From Comamonas sp. SCN 65-56 (GTDB lineage: Bacteria; Pseudomonadota; Gammaproteobacteria; Burkholderiales; Burkholderiaceae_C): a DNA stretch of 64,000 nucleotides. The notes under the pieces are model-generated. The model was not told where the DNA came from. It searched no databases and saw only the letters and a list, made by a program, of their open reading frames with translations. The stretch is taken from positions 1-64,000 of the forward strand of contig NZ_MEDS01000001.1 of NCBI RefSeq assembly GCF_001724135.1, written 5' to 3'. Position numbers and translations under genes: made by a program. Positions 42,969 through 52,456 of the stretch are shown here, piece by piece (position 1 is the first letter of the stretch; each line of letters begins with the position of its first letter).

Positions 42969-43619
42969 TCAGCCGGAGATGCCGTGCACCTTGAGCGCCA
43001 GTTGCAGGCGGTCGCTGGTGCCGAGTTTCTCGAAGGTGGCCGAGAGGTGGGCGCGCACGGTGCGCTCGGTGATGCCCAGCTCGGCGGCGATGTCGATGTT
43101 GCTCTTGCCCAGCGCGGCCAGTTCAGCCACGGCCTGCTCGCGCGGGGTAAGGCCGGCGGCCCAGGCGGCATCGTCCCGGGTTTGCGGGGTGACGGGCGGC
43201 AGCCGTTGGCCGACGTCGGACAGCAGGCGCTGCAGCAGGCTGCGGCCGGTCCAGATCGCGCCGTGGGCAATGGTGTCCAGGATGCGTTGCAACTCGTCGG
43301 GTGCAGTGAGCGCGTGCGCATAGCCGCTGGCGCCCTGCATCAGGGCGTGCTGGCCCTGCGCGTCGCTGGGTCGGGTGCTGAGCACCAGCACGTGCTGGCC
43401 GTTGAACTGCGCCGCGATGGCGCGTCGCGACCAGTCGGGCAGGTCCGGCAGGCTGGCATCGAGCAGAACCCAGCGCCGCCCTTGCGTGCGCCAGGCCTGC
43501 CAGTCCGCCAGGGAGCGGCCATGCTGGGGCAGCCAGCCGTGCGCGCGCAGCGGCTGCCAGTGCTGCCACAGCGCGGCGCTGGCGGTCAGCATCAGGAGTG
43601 GCTCTGCGGGATGGGGCAT
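42969..43619 (-). CDS. LuxR-family DNA-binding response-regulator-like protein
   Basis: 216 residues. The N-terminal half is receiver-like with RWVLLDASLPDLPDWSRRAI but weakly conserved, lacking an obvious acidic pocket. The C-terminal HTH reads GLTPREQAVAELAALGKSNIDIAAELGITERTVRAHLSATFEKLG. It lies between the LapA-like gene and the secretion operon, 32 bp after lapC in transcription order, so it probably regulates adhesin or secretion genes. No kinase gene is in the window. Confidence 0.82.
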   Translation of the reverse strand: MPHPAEPLLMLTASAALWQHWQPLRAHGWLPQHGRSLADWQAWRTQGRRWVLLDASLPDLPDWSRRAIAAQFNGQHVLVLSTRPSDAQGQHALMQGASGYAHALTAPDELQRILDTIAHGAIWTGRSLLQRLLSDVGQRLPPVTPQTRDDAAWAAGLTPREQAVAELAALGKSNIDIAAELGITERTVRAHLSATFEKLGTSDRLQLALKVHGISG

Positions 43620-43651
43620 GGGTTCAACGCGGTAGGGGCAGTTGGTGGCGA

Positions 43652-44965
43652 TCAGCGCTCGGTCAAGGCATTGGCCTTGGCGCGCAGTATGGGCTTGATC
43701 AGATAGTGCAGCAGCGTGCGGCTGCCGGTGAGGATGTGGACTTCGGCGAGCATGCCGGGAATGATGGGGCGGCTGTCGTCACCCACATGGTTGCTGGCGG
43801 TGCGTACCTTGACGACGTAGTGGGCGTTGCCGCGCTCGTCGGTGACGGTATTGGCGCCGATCTGCTCGACCCGGCCCTGCAGGCCGCCGTAGATGACGAA
43901 GTCGTAGGCGGTGAACTTGACCTCGGCCTTCTGGCCATCGTGCAGAAAGCCGATGTCGCGCGGGCTGATCTGCACTTCCAGCAGCAGGGTGTCGTCCGCC
44001 GGGACGATCTCCAGGATCTCCTTGCCCGGCTGCACCACGCCGCCGACGGTGTTGGCCATCAGGGTGTTGACGGTGCCGCGCACCGGCGAGCGCACTTCGG
44101 AGAGCTTGACGCGGTCGGCCAGCGCGACCTGGCCCTGCTCCAGCGACGAGAGCTTGGCGCGGGTTTCAGAGAGCTCGACGCGCGCCTGGTTGCGCACGTT
44201 GAGCTCGGATTCGCGTATCTTGCCCTCGGCCTCCTGGATGGCGGCGCCGATGCGCCCGATCTGCGCCTGCGCCGCCTTGGCTTCGCCGCAAAAGCGCGCC
44301 ACGTCGCGCTGCAGGCGCAGCAGATCGACCTCGGAGACGGCGCCGCTGCTGAGCAGGGGCTTGGTGACGGTGAGCTCGTCGTTGGTGAGCTTGCAGCTGG
44401 ATTCGGCCTGGTCGCGGTTGGCCTGCGTGGCGCGCAGTTCCTGCTGGCGCTGGCGCAGCTGATCGCGCGCGATGTTGATGGTGTTTTCCAGCTCCTGCGT
44501 GCGCGATTGCCACAGGCGCCGCTCCATCTCGACGACCTGCGGTGCTTCGCGCACGAGATCGCTGGGGGCATGAAACACTTCGCCCGAGGCCAGGGCCGTC
44601 AGGCGCGCCGCCTTGGCCTGCAGGGCGAAGCGCTCCACCTTGTTTTCTCCCAGCGATGCGCTGAAGCGTGTGGGGTCGATGCGCAGCAGCACCTGGCCTT
44701 GTTCGACCTGCTCGCCGGGGTGCACCAGGATTTCCTTGACGACGCCGCCGTCCAGGCTTTGCACCACTTGCACCTGGCGGGAGGGGACGACCTTGCCCGA
44801 GCCGCGCACGACTTCATCGATATGGCCCAGGCTGGCCCAGATGAGCAGGGCCAGGACGGCGGCGAGCGATACCCAGATCAGCAGGCGCGAGCCGCGCGCC
44901 TGGGTGTGGCGCGCCGCCCATTGGGCATCGGCGGCCAGGTCGCTGGATTGCACGCGCTCGCTCAT
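43652..44965 (-). CDS. lapC: HlyD/LapC-type membrane-fusion protein of a type I secretion system
   Basis: 437 residues. One N-terminal membrane helix (LLIWVSLAAVLALLIWASLG), a lipoyl half with SLDGGVVKEILVHPGEQVEQGQVLLRID, a long coiled-coil stretch rich in Glu and Gln, then the second lipoyl half and a beta-barrel with VRSPVRGTVNTL. It bridges the ABC exporter and the TolC-like pore. Its start overlaps the ABC gene's stop by four bases. Confidence 0.92.
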   Translation of the reverse strand: MSERVQSSDLAADAQWAARHTQARGSRLLIWVSLAAVLALLIWASLGHIDEVVRGSGKVVPSRQVQVVQSLDGGVVKEILVHPGEQVEQGQVLLRIDPTRFSASLGENKVERFALQAKAARLTALASGEVFHAPSDLVREAPQVVEMERRLWQSRTQELENTINIARDQLRQRQQELRATQANRDQAESSCKLTNDELTVTKPLLSSGAVSEVDLLRLQRDVARFCGEAKAAQAQIGRIGAAIQEAEGKIRESELNVRNQARVELSETRAKLSSLEQGQVALADRVKLSEVRSPVRGTVNTLMANTVGGVVQPGKEILEIVPADDTLLLEVQISPRDIGFLHDGQKAEVKFTAYDFVIYGGLQGRVEQIGANTVTDERGNAHYVVKVRTASNHVGDDSRPIIPGMLAEVHILTGSRTLLHYLIKPILRAKANALTER

Positions 44966-47151
44966 GCCTGGGCTCCGGCGCGGCCGATGCGCCCCTGTCT
45001 GAGGGCGTCGATCACGCGCTCCTTGGGTCCATCGGCGACGATGCGGCCGGAGTCGACGACGATGAGCCGCTCCACGAGGTCGAGCATGGCGGTGCGGTGG
45101 GTGACCAGCACTACCGTTTTGTGGGTGCAGGCCTGGCGCAGGCGCTGGCGCAGCTGGGCCTCGCTCTGGTTGTCCAGATTGCTGCTGGGCTCGTCCAGCA
45201 GTACCACCGGCGGGTCGTTGATGAGGGCACGCGCCACGGCGATGGACTGGCGCTGCCCGCCAGAGAGCGATTCGCCGCGCTCGCCGATGGCCATGTCGTA
45301 GCCCTGCGGGTGGCGCGCGGCAAATTCGTCCACGCCAGCGATGCGCGCCGCGTGCAACATGTCCTCGTCGCTGGCCCAGGGCGCACCCATGATGAGATTT
45401 TGCTTGAGGCTGCCGTAGAACAGCAGGGCGTCCTGCGGCACGTGGCCGATGGCGCGGCGCAGATCGGCAGGGTCGATCTGGCGGGCGTCGATATCGTCAA
45501 CAAGAATAGCGCCTTGCGTAGGCTGGTAAAGCCCTAGCATGAGTTTTTCCAATGTGGATTTGCCCGAACCTATGCGCCCGATGATGCCCACTTTCTCGCC
45601 GGCCGCGATGCGCAGGTTGATGTCCTGCAAGGCCGCCTGCGTGCTGCCGGGGTAGCTGAAGCTGACGCCGCGCAGCTCGATGGCACCGCGCAGCTGCGGC
45701 CGGGTAACGTAATCCTGGTCTGCCTGGTGCTCGACCGGCATCTTCATGTAGCCGTCGATGGCTTCGAGCGAGATGCGCGCATGGTGGAACTGCATCATCA
45801 GCCCCGCCACCTGCCCCAGCGGCGCCAGACAGCGCCCGGCGATCATCGACGCGGCAATGATGCCGCCCATGGACATCTGCTGCTGCTGGATTTCATAGAC
45901 GCCGACGATGATGACGGCCACGGATACCAGCTGCTGCATGGCCGCGACGAAGCCGACGGTGAAGGCCGAGGCGAGCTTGAGTTGGGTGCCGATGTGCGCA
46001 ATGTATTCGGTGGAGCTTTCCCACAGGCGCTGCACGCTGCCCTGGGCGTTGAGCGTCTTGATGGCTTCCAGGTTGGTGAGTGATTCGACCAGCAGCGCGT
46101 TGCGCTGGGATGCCGCCTGGAAGGTCTTGAGCGTGAGGCTCTCCATGCGCGCCTGCGCAATGAAGGAAACGGTCAGCGCCGCGATGATGGCGACGATGGG
46201 GGGAATCAGCATCAGTGGCGAGATCCACCACATGACCAGCAAAAACAGCAGCACGAAAGGCAGATCCACCAGCGTGGTGAGGCTGGCGGAGGCAATGAAG
46301 TCGCGCACGGACTCGAAGGCGCGCAGGTTGGAGGCAAAGGAGCCGACCGAGGCGGGGCGGCTTTCCATGCGCAGGTCGAGTACGCGCTCCATGATCTGCG
46401 CGCTCAGGCGCACGTCCACGCGCTTGCTGGCGGTGTCGACCACATAGGCGCGCAGGGTGGTGAGCGTGTAGTTGAAGACGATCACCAGGCCGATGCCGAA
46501 GGCCAGCACCCAGAGCGTGTCGATGGCGTTGTTGGGCACGACGCGGTCGTACACATTGAGGTTGAACAGCGGCAGCGCGAGGGCGAAGAGGTTGATCAGC
46601 ACCGCAGCCACGATCGCGTCGCGGTACAGGCGCCAGTTGTCAAGGATGGCGGCCCAGAACCAGTGCTCCACGCGTGGTGCCTGGCCTTCCACGGTGGCGC
46701 GTCGCTCGAAGTGAAACTGCGGACGCACGAAGCAGATCAACCCGGCGTAGGTCTGCAGCAATTCGTCCCGCGCCACTTCGACCGGGCTTGCCAACTCCGG
46801 GTACTGCACCAGCCAGCCGCGCTCGCCCAGGTCTTCCAGCAGTACGCAGGCGCGGTTGTTGTGCAGAATCAGAATCGCTGGCAGCAGCCCGCTTGGAACG
46901 CCCTGCAGCGTGCGGCGCACGATGCGCGTGCTGCAGTGCGCGCGGGCGGCCGCGCGGCCCAGCAAGGTGGGGGTGAGCCGCTGGTCCACCAGCGGCAGGC
47001 CATTGCTCAGGGCCTGCGCCGTGAAGGGCAGGCCGTGCAGGCGCGTGATTTCCACCAGGCATGCGAGCAGCGGGTCATCGTGCGTCACATGCGCGGGCAT
47101 GCGCCATGCGCCCGAGGGTGCGGTCGACAAGGTTTCTTGCGGGGGCGCCAT
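44962..47151 (-). CDS. lapB: LapB-type type I secretion ABC transporter with C39-like domain
   Basis: 729 residues. Residues 20-145 are a C39 peptidase-like domain (DPLLACLVEITRLHGLP), in which the catalytic Cys of active C39 peptidases is replaced, so it should bind rather than cut the substrate. Six membrane helices follow (YRDAIVAAVLINLFALALPLF and others). The ATPase has Walker A GRIGSGKSTLEK, signature LSGGQRQSIAVARAL and Walker B VVLLDEPSSNLD. It exports the LapA-type adhesin. It forms one operon with the HlyD gene. Confidence 0.93.
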   Translation of the reverse strand: MAPPQETLSTAPSGAWRMPAHVTHDDPLLACLVEITRLHGLPFTAQALSNGLPLVDQRLTPTLLGRAAARAHCSTRIVRRTLQGVPSGLLPAILILHNNRACVLLEDLGERGWLVQYPELASPVEVARDELLQTYAGLICFVRPQFHFERRATVEGQAPRVEHWFWAAILDNWRLYRDAIVAAVLINLFALALPLFNLNVYDRVVPNNAIDTLWVLAFGIGLVIVFNYTLTTLRAYVVDTASKRVDVRLSAQIMERVLDLRMESRPASVGSFASNLRAFESVRDFIASASLTTLVDLPFVLLFLLVMWWISPLMLIPPIVAIIAALTVSFIAQARMESLTLKTFQAASQRNALLVESLTNLEAIKTLNAQGSVQRLWESSTEYIAHIGTQLKLASAFTVGFVAAMQQLVSVAVIIVGVYEIQQQQMSMGGIIAASMIAGRCLAPLGQVAGLMMQFHHARISLEAIDGYMKMPVEHQADQDYVTRPQLRGAIELRGVSFSYPGSTQAALQDINLRIAAGEKVGIIGRIGSGKSTLEKLMLGLYQPTQGAILVDDIDARQIDPADLRRAIGHVPQDALLFYGSLKQNLIMGAPWASDEDMLHAARIAGVDEFAARHPQGYDMAIGERGESLSGGQRQSIAVARALINDPPVVLLDEPSSNLDNQSEAQLRQRLRQACTHKTVVLVTHRTAMLDLVERLIVVDSGRIVADGPKERVIDALRQGRIGRAGAQA

Positions 47152-47170
47152 GGGATCGGATGGTCAGGGA

Positions 47171-47422
47171 TCAGAGCAGGCCGTCGTCGTCGTCGCCGAT
47201 CAGGTCAAGGCTGTCGCGCAGGCGGGCGCGCGCGCGCCGGCGCTGGTCCAGCTTGGCCACGGCTTCGGGCGGAAGATCGGTCAGTCGCAGCGTGCCGTTG
47301 GCGAGGAGAGCGTCCACCAGGTCTTCCAGCACCCGGATGAAGTCTGCATCCAGCGCCGACAGCCGCTCTTTGGGTGCAGGCTCGTCGTCGGCGCCGCGGG
47401 GCTTGCCTGTGGATTCGGACAT
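47171..47422 (-). CDS. small conserved-looking protein of unknown function in the type I secretion operon
   Basis: 83 residues from an ATG at 47422. No domain recognised. It has a charged, probably disordered lead (MSESTGKPRGADDEPAPKER) and a helical core LDADFIRVLEDLVDALLANGTLRLTDLPPEAVAKLDQRRRARARL, ending in an acidic DDDDGLL tail. It sits 19 bp before lapB and 82 bp after the tolC-like gene in transcription order, co-directional, so it is probably translated. No signal peptide or membrane segment is seen. It may be a cytoplasmic accessory factor, but that is only context. Confidence 0.6.
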   Translation of the reverse strand: MSESTGKPRGADDEPAPKERLSALDADFIRVLEDLVDALLANGTLRLTDLPPEAVAKLDQRRRARARLRDSLDLIGDDDDGLL

Positions 47423-47504
47423 GAAGACAGGTGCGGTGGGGGCGGCAGGTCCGGGCCTTGCGCCAGGGGTGCCGCTTGCGCCCGAAGTGGATCCGCCGGT
47501 TGTG

Positions 47505-48962
47505 TCAGTGCTGCACGGGAGCGAGGTTGCCAGTGTCGGGCACGCTGGCCTCGCAGGCTTTCACCGCGTCATCGGGCAGCACCAGGTCGGCCTGTTCTTC
47601 CGGCTGGCTGTCGCCATAGGGCTGTGTGAGACCGAGCGCGGGAAGAATCCGGCTGGCGTTGGTGAGCCACTGGTACTCGTATTTTTTCAGATCCGCTTCC
47701 GCATTGACCTGGGCAATCTGTGCCTGGAACAGCTCGTTTTGCGTGTCCAGCAGGTCGAGCAGCGTGCGCTGGCCGATCTGGAACTGCTGGATGTAGGCGG
47801 CATGCACCTTGGCGGTTGCCAGCGCATGCTCGCGCAGGAAGGGCAGCTGCTGGCGCAGGCGCACGATGTTGTCCCAGGCTACGGCCAGGTTTTGCTGCAC
47901 GTTGCGGCAGGTGTAGTCGCGCACGTCCTGCGCCGCGTAGGTCTGCGCGGCCACCTGGCGGCTGCGTGCATCGTCGGCGCCGCCGCGGTACAGGTTGTAG
48001 GTCAGCAGCAGCTGGATGCTGGAGCTTTGAATGTTGCTGGCAGGGCCGGCGGCGCTGAGCATCTCGCGGTCACGTCCGGTGCCTGCGCGCAGCTCCAGCT
48101 TGGGTGCGTAGTTGCCCTTGGCCATCTCCTGCACGGCCTGGGCGGCCTGGACCAAGGCCTGCTTGGAGAGAATCGTGGTGCTGACGCGCAGTGCCTGATC
48201 GAAATCCTGCGCGGTGCCACTGGGCATTTTGGCGGCGTCCACGGCGGGTGCCGGATCCAGCGTGGCAGCCGGGTATTCGCCCACCACGCGGCGGTAGCGC
48301 TGCGATACGTCGTTGAGATTGCCGCTCTCGGTCATCAGGTTGACCTGCGCCAGCGCCAGACGCGCATTGGCCTGCTCCAGATCGACGCCGCGCCCGACGC
48401 CGGACTGCTGGCGCTGACGGATCTGATCGAGCGAGGTTTTGTGCACCTGGTAGTTGTTTTCCGCCAGCGCGCGGGTCTTGCGGTAGCGCTGTACGTCCAG
48501 GTAGGCGATGACCACGTCGTTGGCCAGCGACTCGCTGGTGGCGCGCAGGTCGTAGAACTTAGACAGCCGCTTGAAGCCGTAGTTGTTGATCAGGTTGCTG
48601 GTGATGCCGCCGTCGTACAGCAACTGGTTGAGCGTCAGGCTCCAGCCCGGGCGTGTCCAGTCGAACGAGGGCGAGCCCGGCACGTTGCTGCGCCACTCAC
48701 GCCCGATCCACGCCTGGGCGTCCACCTGCGGGCGCCAGCCGCCCTTGGCGATGTTCTTGTCCTCGACCGAGGAAACGAAATCGTGGTAGCGCGCCTGCAC
48801 TTCCGGGTGCACGTTGATGGCTTTCTTGACGGCATCGGGCAGTGTCTGCGCGGCAGGCCCGGCCGCAGGCTGGGGTGCTGCAGTCTGGGCGCCGATGGTG
48901 CAAGAAACGGCGGCCGCACCAACCGCGGCCAGCATGTGGATAACGAGTTTTTTCTTCATCAT
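47505..48962 (-). CDS. lapE: TolC/LapE-type outer-membrane channel
   Basis: 485 residues from ATG ATG at 48962. Signal peptide KKKLVIHMLAAVGAAAVSCTIGAQ. The body shows two OEP repeats with long helices, e.g. ALRVSTTILSKQALVQAAQAVQEMAKGNYAPKLELRAG and VAWDNIVRLRQQLPFLREHALATAKVHAAYIQQFQIGQRTLLDLLDTQNELFQAQ. It forms the outer-membrane duct for the type I exporter. It is the first gene of the secretion group. Confidence 0.9.
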   Translation of the reverse strand: MMKKKLVIHMLAAVGAAAVSCTIGAQTAAPQPAAGPAAQTLPDAVKKAINVHPEVQARYHDFVSSVEDKNIAKGGWRPQVDAQAWIGREWRSNVPGSPSFDWTRPGWSLTLNQLLYDGGITSNLINNYGFKRLSKFYDLRATSESLANDVVIAYLDVQRYRKTRALAENNYQVHKTSLDQIRQRQQSGVGRGVDLEQANARLALAQVNLMTESGNLNDVSQRYRRVVGEYPAATLDPAPAVDAAKMPSGTAQDFDQALRVSTTILSKQALVQAAQAVQEMAKGNYAPKLELRAGTGRDREMLSAAGPASNIQSSSIQLLLTYNLYRGGADDARSRQVAAQTYAAQDVRDYTCRNVQQNLAVAWDNIVRLRQQLPFLREHALATAKVHAAYIQQFQIGQRTLLDLLDTQNELFQAQIAQVNAEADLKKYEYQWLTNASRILPALGLTQPYGDSQPEEQADLVLPDDAVKACEASVPDTGNLAPVQH

Positions 48963-49147
48963 TTGCTTTCAGTCGATAACAAGCCGTTGCAGTGCGGCGC
49001 GTATGCGAGCGTAACTGAAAACGCGCGGGCACAAATCGATACGGCGCGATGGATGGTGAAGGATTGTTTTCTCACGCCACGGCTGCGTGGCGACGGCGCG
49101 TGAGCGGTGCATGGCAGGGCTGCACAGGAGGCGGCAGCGCGGTTTTC

Positions 49148-49238
<91 letters not shown>

Positions 49239-49261
49239 GCAGAATCGGCGATTGTAGCGGT

Positions 49262-50629
49262 TCACGGTGGCGATTTTTTGCCTTCGTTACGGCCCGTGTG
49301 GGAGCGCAGTGCAATCAGCAGCAGCCCGCCAAAGGCGATGGCCGTGAGCAGCAGCGCCGCGGCGCTGGCGCCCCAGAAGGGCGCGGGCGAGTGCCACGGC
49401 CCGAAGCCGGCCCAGCCGTGGTAGGCCAGTGCATAGCCGCCGCCCAGGCCCAGACCCCAGAGCAGCACGCCATAGACGAGCAGCGGCATGAGCGTGATGC
49501 GGTAGCTGCGCAGCACGAAGATGCACAGCGTCTGCATCGCATCGGCGATGTGGTAGGCAGCGACCCAGACGAGCAGCGGGCCGGCAAGCGCGCGGACCTC
49601 GGCACTGGTCGTATAGAGTGCGCTCAAGGGCTTTTTTGCTATTACGAGAATAGCTGCCAGCGCAATACCCATAAGCGCTGCAGCCATGGAACCCTTGAAA
49701 GCAAGACGTGCAGCCTGAGCCTCATCGCCGGCGCCGCGGCAAAAACTCACATGCGCGCTGACCGCGATGGCGAGCGACAGCGGCACCATGTAGAGCACGG
49801 CGGCGACGTTGGCGGCGATCTGGTGCGCGGCGGCGGCCAGCACGCCCTGGCGGGCGATGAACAGTGCCATCAGCGTGAACGAGGTGACCTCCACCATGAC
49901 CGAGAGCGCGGCGGGCAGGCCCAGCCGCAGGAAATGGCCCTGCTGCGCGCGGTCGGGGTGTTCGATCGCTTGCCACAGCGCGAGGGCGCGGAAGGCGTCC
50001 TGACGGCGCAGCATCACCAGCGCCACGGCCAGCAGCGCGTAGTTGACGACGAAGGAGGCCCAGGCGCAGCCGGGCGCGCCCTGCGGGGCAAGGCCGGCGC
50101 CGCCGAAGGTGAACCACAGCGACAGCGGGACCTTGAGCAGCAGCGAGCCCATTTGCAGCCAGGTGACGAATTGCGGCCGGTCCACCGCCTGGCTCAGGGT
50201 GCTGTAGATGCGAAACAGCAGCGCCGGCGGCAGGCCGAAGGCGAGGATGGCGAGGTAGCTGCGCACTTCGCCGCGCAGCGCGGGCGGCACTTCGGTGGCG
50301 CGCAGGATGGCATCGGGCGAGAGCAGCACGGCCATGCCCAGCAGCGATGCCGCCAGCCACAGGTACAGCGACTGGCGCACGCTGGCGCCTATAACCAGCG
50401 GGCGGCCGGCGCCGTGGTGCTCGGCCCAGATCGGCAGCAGCGCCTGGAACAGCCCCATGACGGCGACATAGACGCTCACGAACACCGCCGAGCCTATGGA
50501 CAGCGCGGCGAGTGAATCCTGCGAATAACGCCCGGTGACGATGGTGTCGGTCACGCCAAAGGCCATGACCGCCAGCTGGCCCACAAGCACCGTGAGCGCG
50601 TGCTGTGCGATGCCCGAACGCTTGCGCAT
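49262..50629 (-). CDS. MATE family efflux transporter
   Basis: 455 residues with twelve hydrophobic helices. The opening HALTVLVGQLAVMAFGVTDTIVTGRYSQDSLAALSIGSAVF is the first MatE repeat; the second repeat starts near FLRLGLPAALSVMVEVTSFTLMALFIARQG. The family exchanges Na+ or H+ for cationic drugs or metabolites at the inner membrane. It lies 2 bp after the ArnT-like gene in transcription order, so the two are probably one operon. The stop codon is 24 bp from the tRNA 5-prime end. Confidence 0.92.
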   Translation of the reverse strand: MRKRSGIAQHALTVLVGQLAVMAFGVTDTIVTGRYSQDSLAALSIGSAVFVSVYVAVMGLFQALLPIWAEHHGAGRPLVIGASVRQSLYLWLAASLLGMAVLLSPDAILRATEVPPALRGEVRSYLAILAFGLPPALLFRIYSTLSQAVDRPQFVTWLQMGSLLLKVPLSLWFTFGGAGLAPQGAPGCAWASFVVNYALLAVALVMLRRQDAFRALALWQAIEHPDRAQQGHFLRLGLPAALSVMVEVTSFTLMALFIARQGVLAAAAHQIAANVAAVLYMVPLSLAIAVSAHVSFCRGAGDEAQAARLAFKGSMAAALMGIALAAILVIAKKPLSALYTTSAEVRALAGPLLVWVAAYHIADAMQTLCIFVLRSYRITLMPLLVYGVLLWGLGLGGGYALAYHGWAGFGPWHSPAPFWGASAAALLLTAIAFGGLLLIALRSHTGRNEGKKSPP

Positions 50630-50631
50630 GG

Positions 50632-52359
50632 TCAGTGGGGTGTTCGACGCAGCAGCGTGAGCTGGTCGCGCCGGTCGGTGGGCCGCGCGACGATGGCTAC
50701 CTGCTGCCAGTCGTTCGGAGCCAGCGCTTCAAGCAGTTGCGCGTCGGCGTCCGGATCGACGATGGCCCAATCGCACTGGTGCACCTGCGCCGGCGCGGCG
50801 ATGTTCAGCCCGCCCTGGTAGATTAGCGCCGCGACCAGGGGCTGATCCAGCCCGTAGCCGGCCACGCAGTCGCTGGCCTGCAGCGGGATGTCGGCGTGCG
50901 CTTCGGTGATGGCCTGGCGCAGCAGCGCCACCTGGGGCGCGTAGCTGCGGCCGTAGTTGAGCAGCGGCAGCCACAGCGTCATCAGGAGCACCCAGCCCAG
51001 CGTGGCCCCGCCTGCCGGAAGAACCAGGCTTTTCCAGAGGGCGGCGCGGTGGCGTGCGGTGCGCCAGCGCACCAGGGCGCACCAGGCGATCGTGCTGGCC
51101 AGCGCCACGGCGAACGGCAGCAGCGCGAAGTGGCTTGCAAACCCGGGCGCCAGCCGCGCCACGTTGGCCGCTGGCGTGGCCGGAATGCCGGTCTGAACCG
51201 CCAGCCAGATGACCCAGACGGTGATGGCGGCCACGCTGAAAAACAGCAGCGTGAACCAGTCGATGATGGCCGAGACACTGCGCGTGAGCGTGGGCAGCGC
51301 GAACGCGGCCAGGGCCGCAAAGGCGGGCAGCCCCTGCAGCAGGGCGCGATCGGCGGGCGGTGCCAGGCAGGTGACGGCGAGCGCCACGCCGCCAAACCAC
51401 AGCGGTAGCAGCAGGTGGTGCGCGCGTGCGGCGATCAGGTGGCGCCAGCGCCACAGCGTCCACAGCGTGAGCAGCCAGGTTGGCCAGATGAACCAGAGCA
51501 GCAGGCGCGGGATGGCGAGCCATTCCTGTGCGTTCCCGGGCAAGGCAATGCGCCAGTGCCAGAGGCCGAGCCAGGTGGCCCAAGCCGCGACCAATGCGGT
51601 GCAGGCAAGCAGCAGGACTGCGCCGCGCAGGCGTGCAGGTTGCGGCCCATCGCGCCCATCGCTGGCGAGGGCGACGCCGGCGCTGCCAGCGCCCAGCAGC
51701 AGCGCCAGGCTTGGTGCGCCGCTGAAGGTCAGGCCGAGCAGCCCTGCGGCTGCAGCCACGCCCGGCAAGGCGCAGCGGCCGCGACGCAGCGCCGCCGCGG
51801 CATACAGCAGCAGCGTGGTGCCGACCAGCTGCGTGAGGTTGCTTGTGGTCTCGTGCGAGAACTGCGCCAGCCCCAGCGAGGCGATCAATGCCAGCAGACC
51901 GCCATCGGCGATGGCGCGGGCGTAGCCGTGCGGATCGGCCTCGCCGCCAAAGGCAAAGGCCACCGGCTGGGCCAGCGGGCTGCGCGCCAGATGATGGATC
52001 GCATGCCAGGCGACGACAAGGGTGAGCGCCAGCAGTGCGATGAAGGGGATGCGGCTGGCGACTTCAAGCGGCAGCCCATCGCCCAGCAGGCGCATCGCGC
52101 CGGCGCCCAGCCACAGTGGCAGCAGGCCGCTGGTTTCCGGCGGCTGGCCGGCCAGCAGCGGGGCGGTCCAGTCAGTCTGGCCCAGCGCCATGGCGCGCAT
52201 GAAGCCGAAGGCCTGCATGTCGTCGCCGCGCCAGGGATCGCGGCCGAAGAAGCCGGCGAGTACGTAGGCGCTGCACAGCAACAGCAGCACCCAGCGCGGC
52301 AGTGACCGCACGGCAGCTTGGGCGACGATGGCGGGGGTGGGGCGTATCACGGCTTGCAA
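50632..52359 (-). CDS. ArnT-like multi-membrane glycosyltransferase-type protein
   Basis: 575 residues, about eleven or twelve hydrophobic helices. The early luminal loop GFFGRDPWRGDDMQAFGFMRAMALG resembles the catalytic first loop of ArnT/GT83 and PMT-type GT-C enzymes, with a pair of acidic residues (GDD). The C-terminal periplasmic part carries SDCVAGYGLDQPLVAALIYQGG. GT-C enzymes use polyprenyl-phosphate sugars. Substrate and acceptor are unknown. It is followed by a MATE exporter gene. Confidence 0.7.
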   Translation of the reverse strand: MQAVIRPTPAIVAQAAVRSLPRWVLLLLCSAYVLAGFFGRDPWRGDDMQAFGFMRAMALGQTDWTAPLLAGQPPETSGLLPLWLGAGAMRLLGDGLPLEVASRIPFIALLALTLVVAWHAIHHLARSPLAQPVAFAFGGEADPHGYARAIADGGLLALIASLGLAQFSHETTSNLTQLVGTTLLLYAAAALRRGRCALPGVAAAAGLLGLTFSGAPSLALLLGAGSAGVALASDGRDGPQPARLRGAVLLLACTALVAAWATWLGLWHWRIALPGNAQEWLAIPRLLLWFIWPTWLLTLWTLWRWRHLIAARAHHLLLPLWFGGVALAVTCLAPPADRALLQGLPAFAALAAFALPTLTRSVSAIIDWFTLLFFSVAAITVWVIWLAVQTGIPATPAANVARLAPGFASHFALLPFAVALASTIAWCALVRWRTARHRAALWKSLVLPAGGATLGWVLLMTLWLPLLNYGRSYAPQVALLRQAITEAHADIPLQASDCVAGYGLDQPLVAALIYQGGLNIAAPAQVHQCDWAIVDPDADAQLLEALAPNDWQQVAIVARPTDRRDQLTLLRRTPH

Positions 52360-52377
52360 GCCGGCAGAGTAGCCGAC

Positions 52378-52409
52378 AAAAAAGGCAGCGCGGCGTGCCG
52401 GGCTGCCTT
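52378..52409 (-). terminator. rho-independent terminator after rpmE2
   Basis: On the minus strand AAGGCAGC pairs with GCTGCCTT across a 12-base GC-rich loop and is followed by a run of T. It lies 48 bp beyond the rpmE2 stop codon and just upstream of the next gene's start. Confidence 0.8.
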
Positions 52410-52456
52410 GTTGCGCCGGGGCGGGCTGCCCGCTGAACGCGTTTGCCGAGGGGTGC

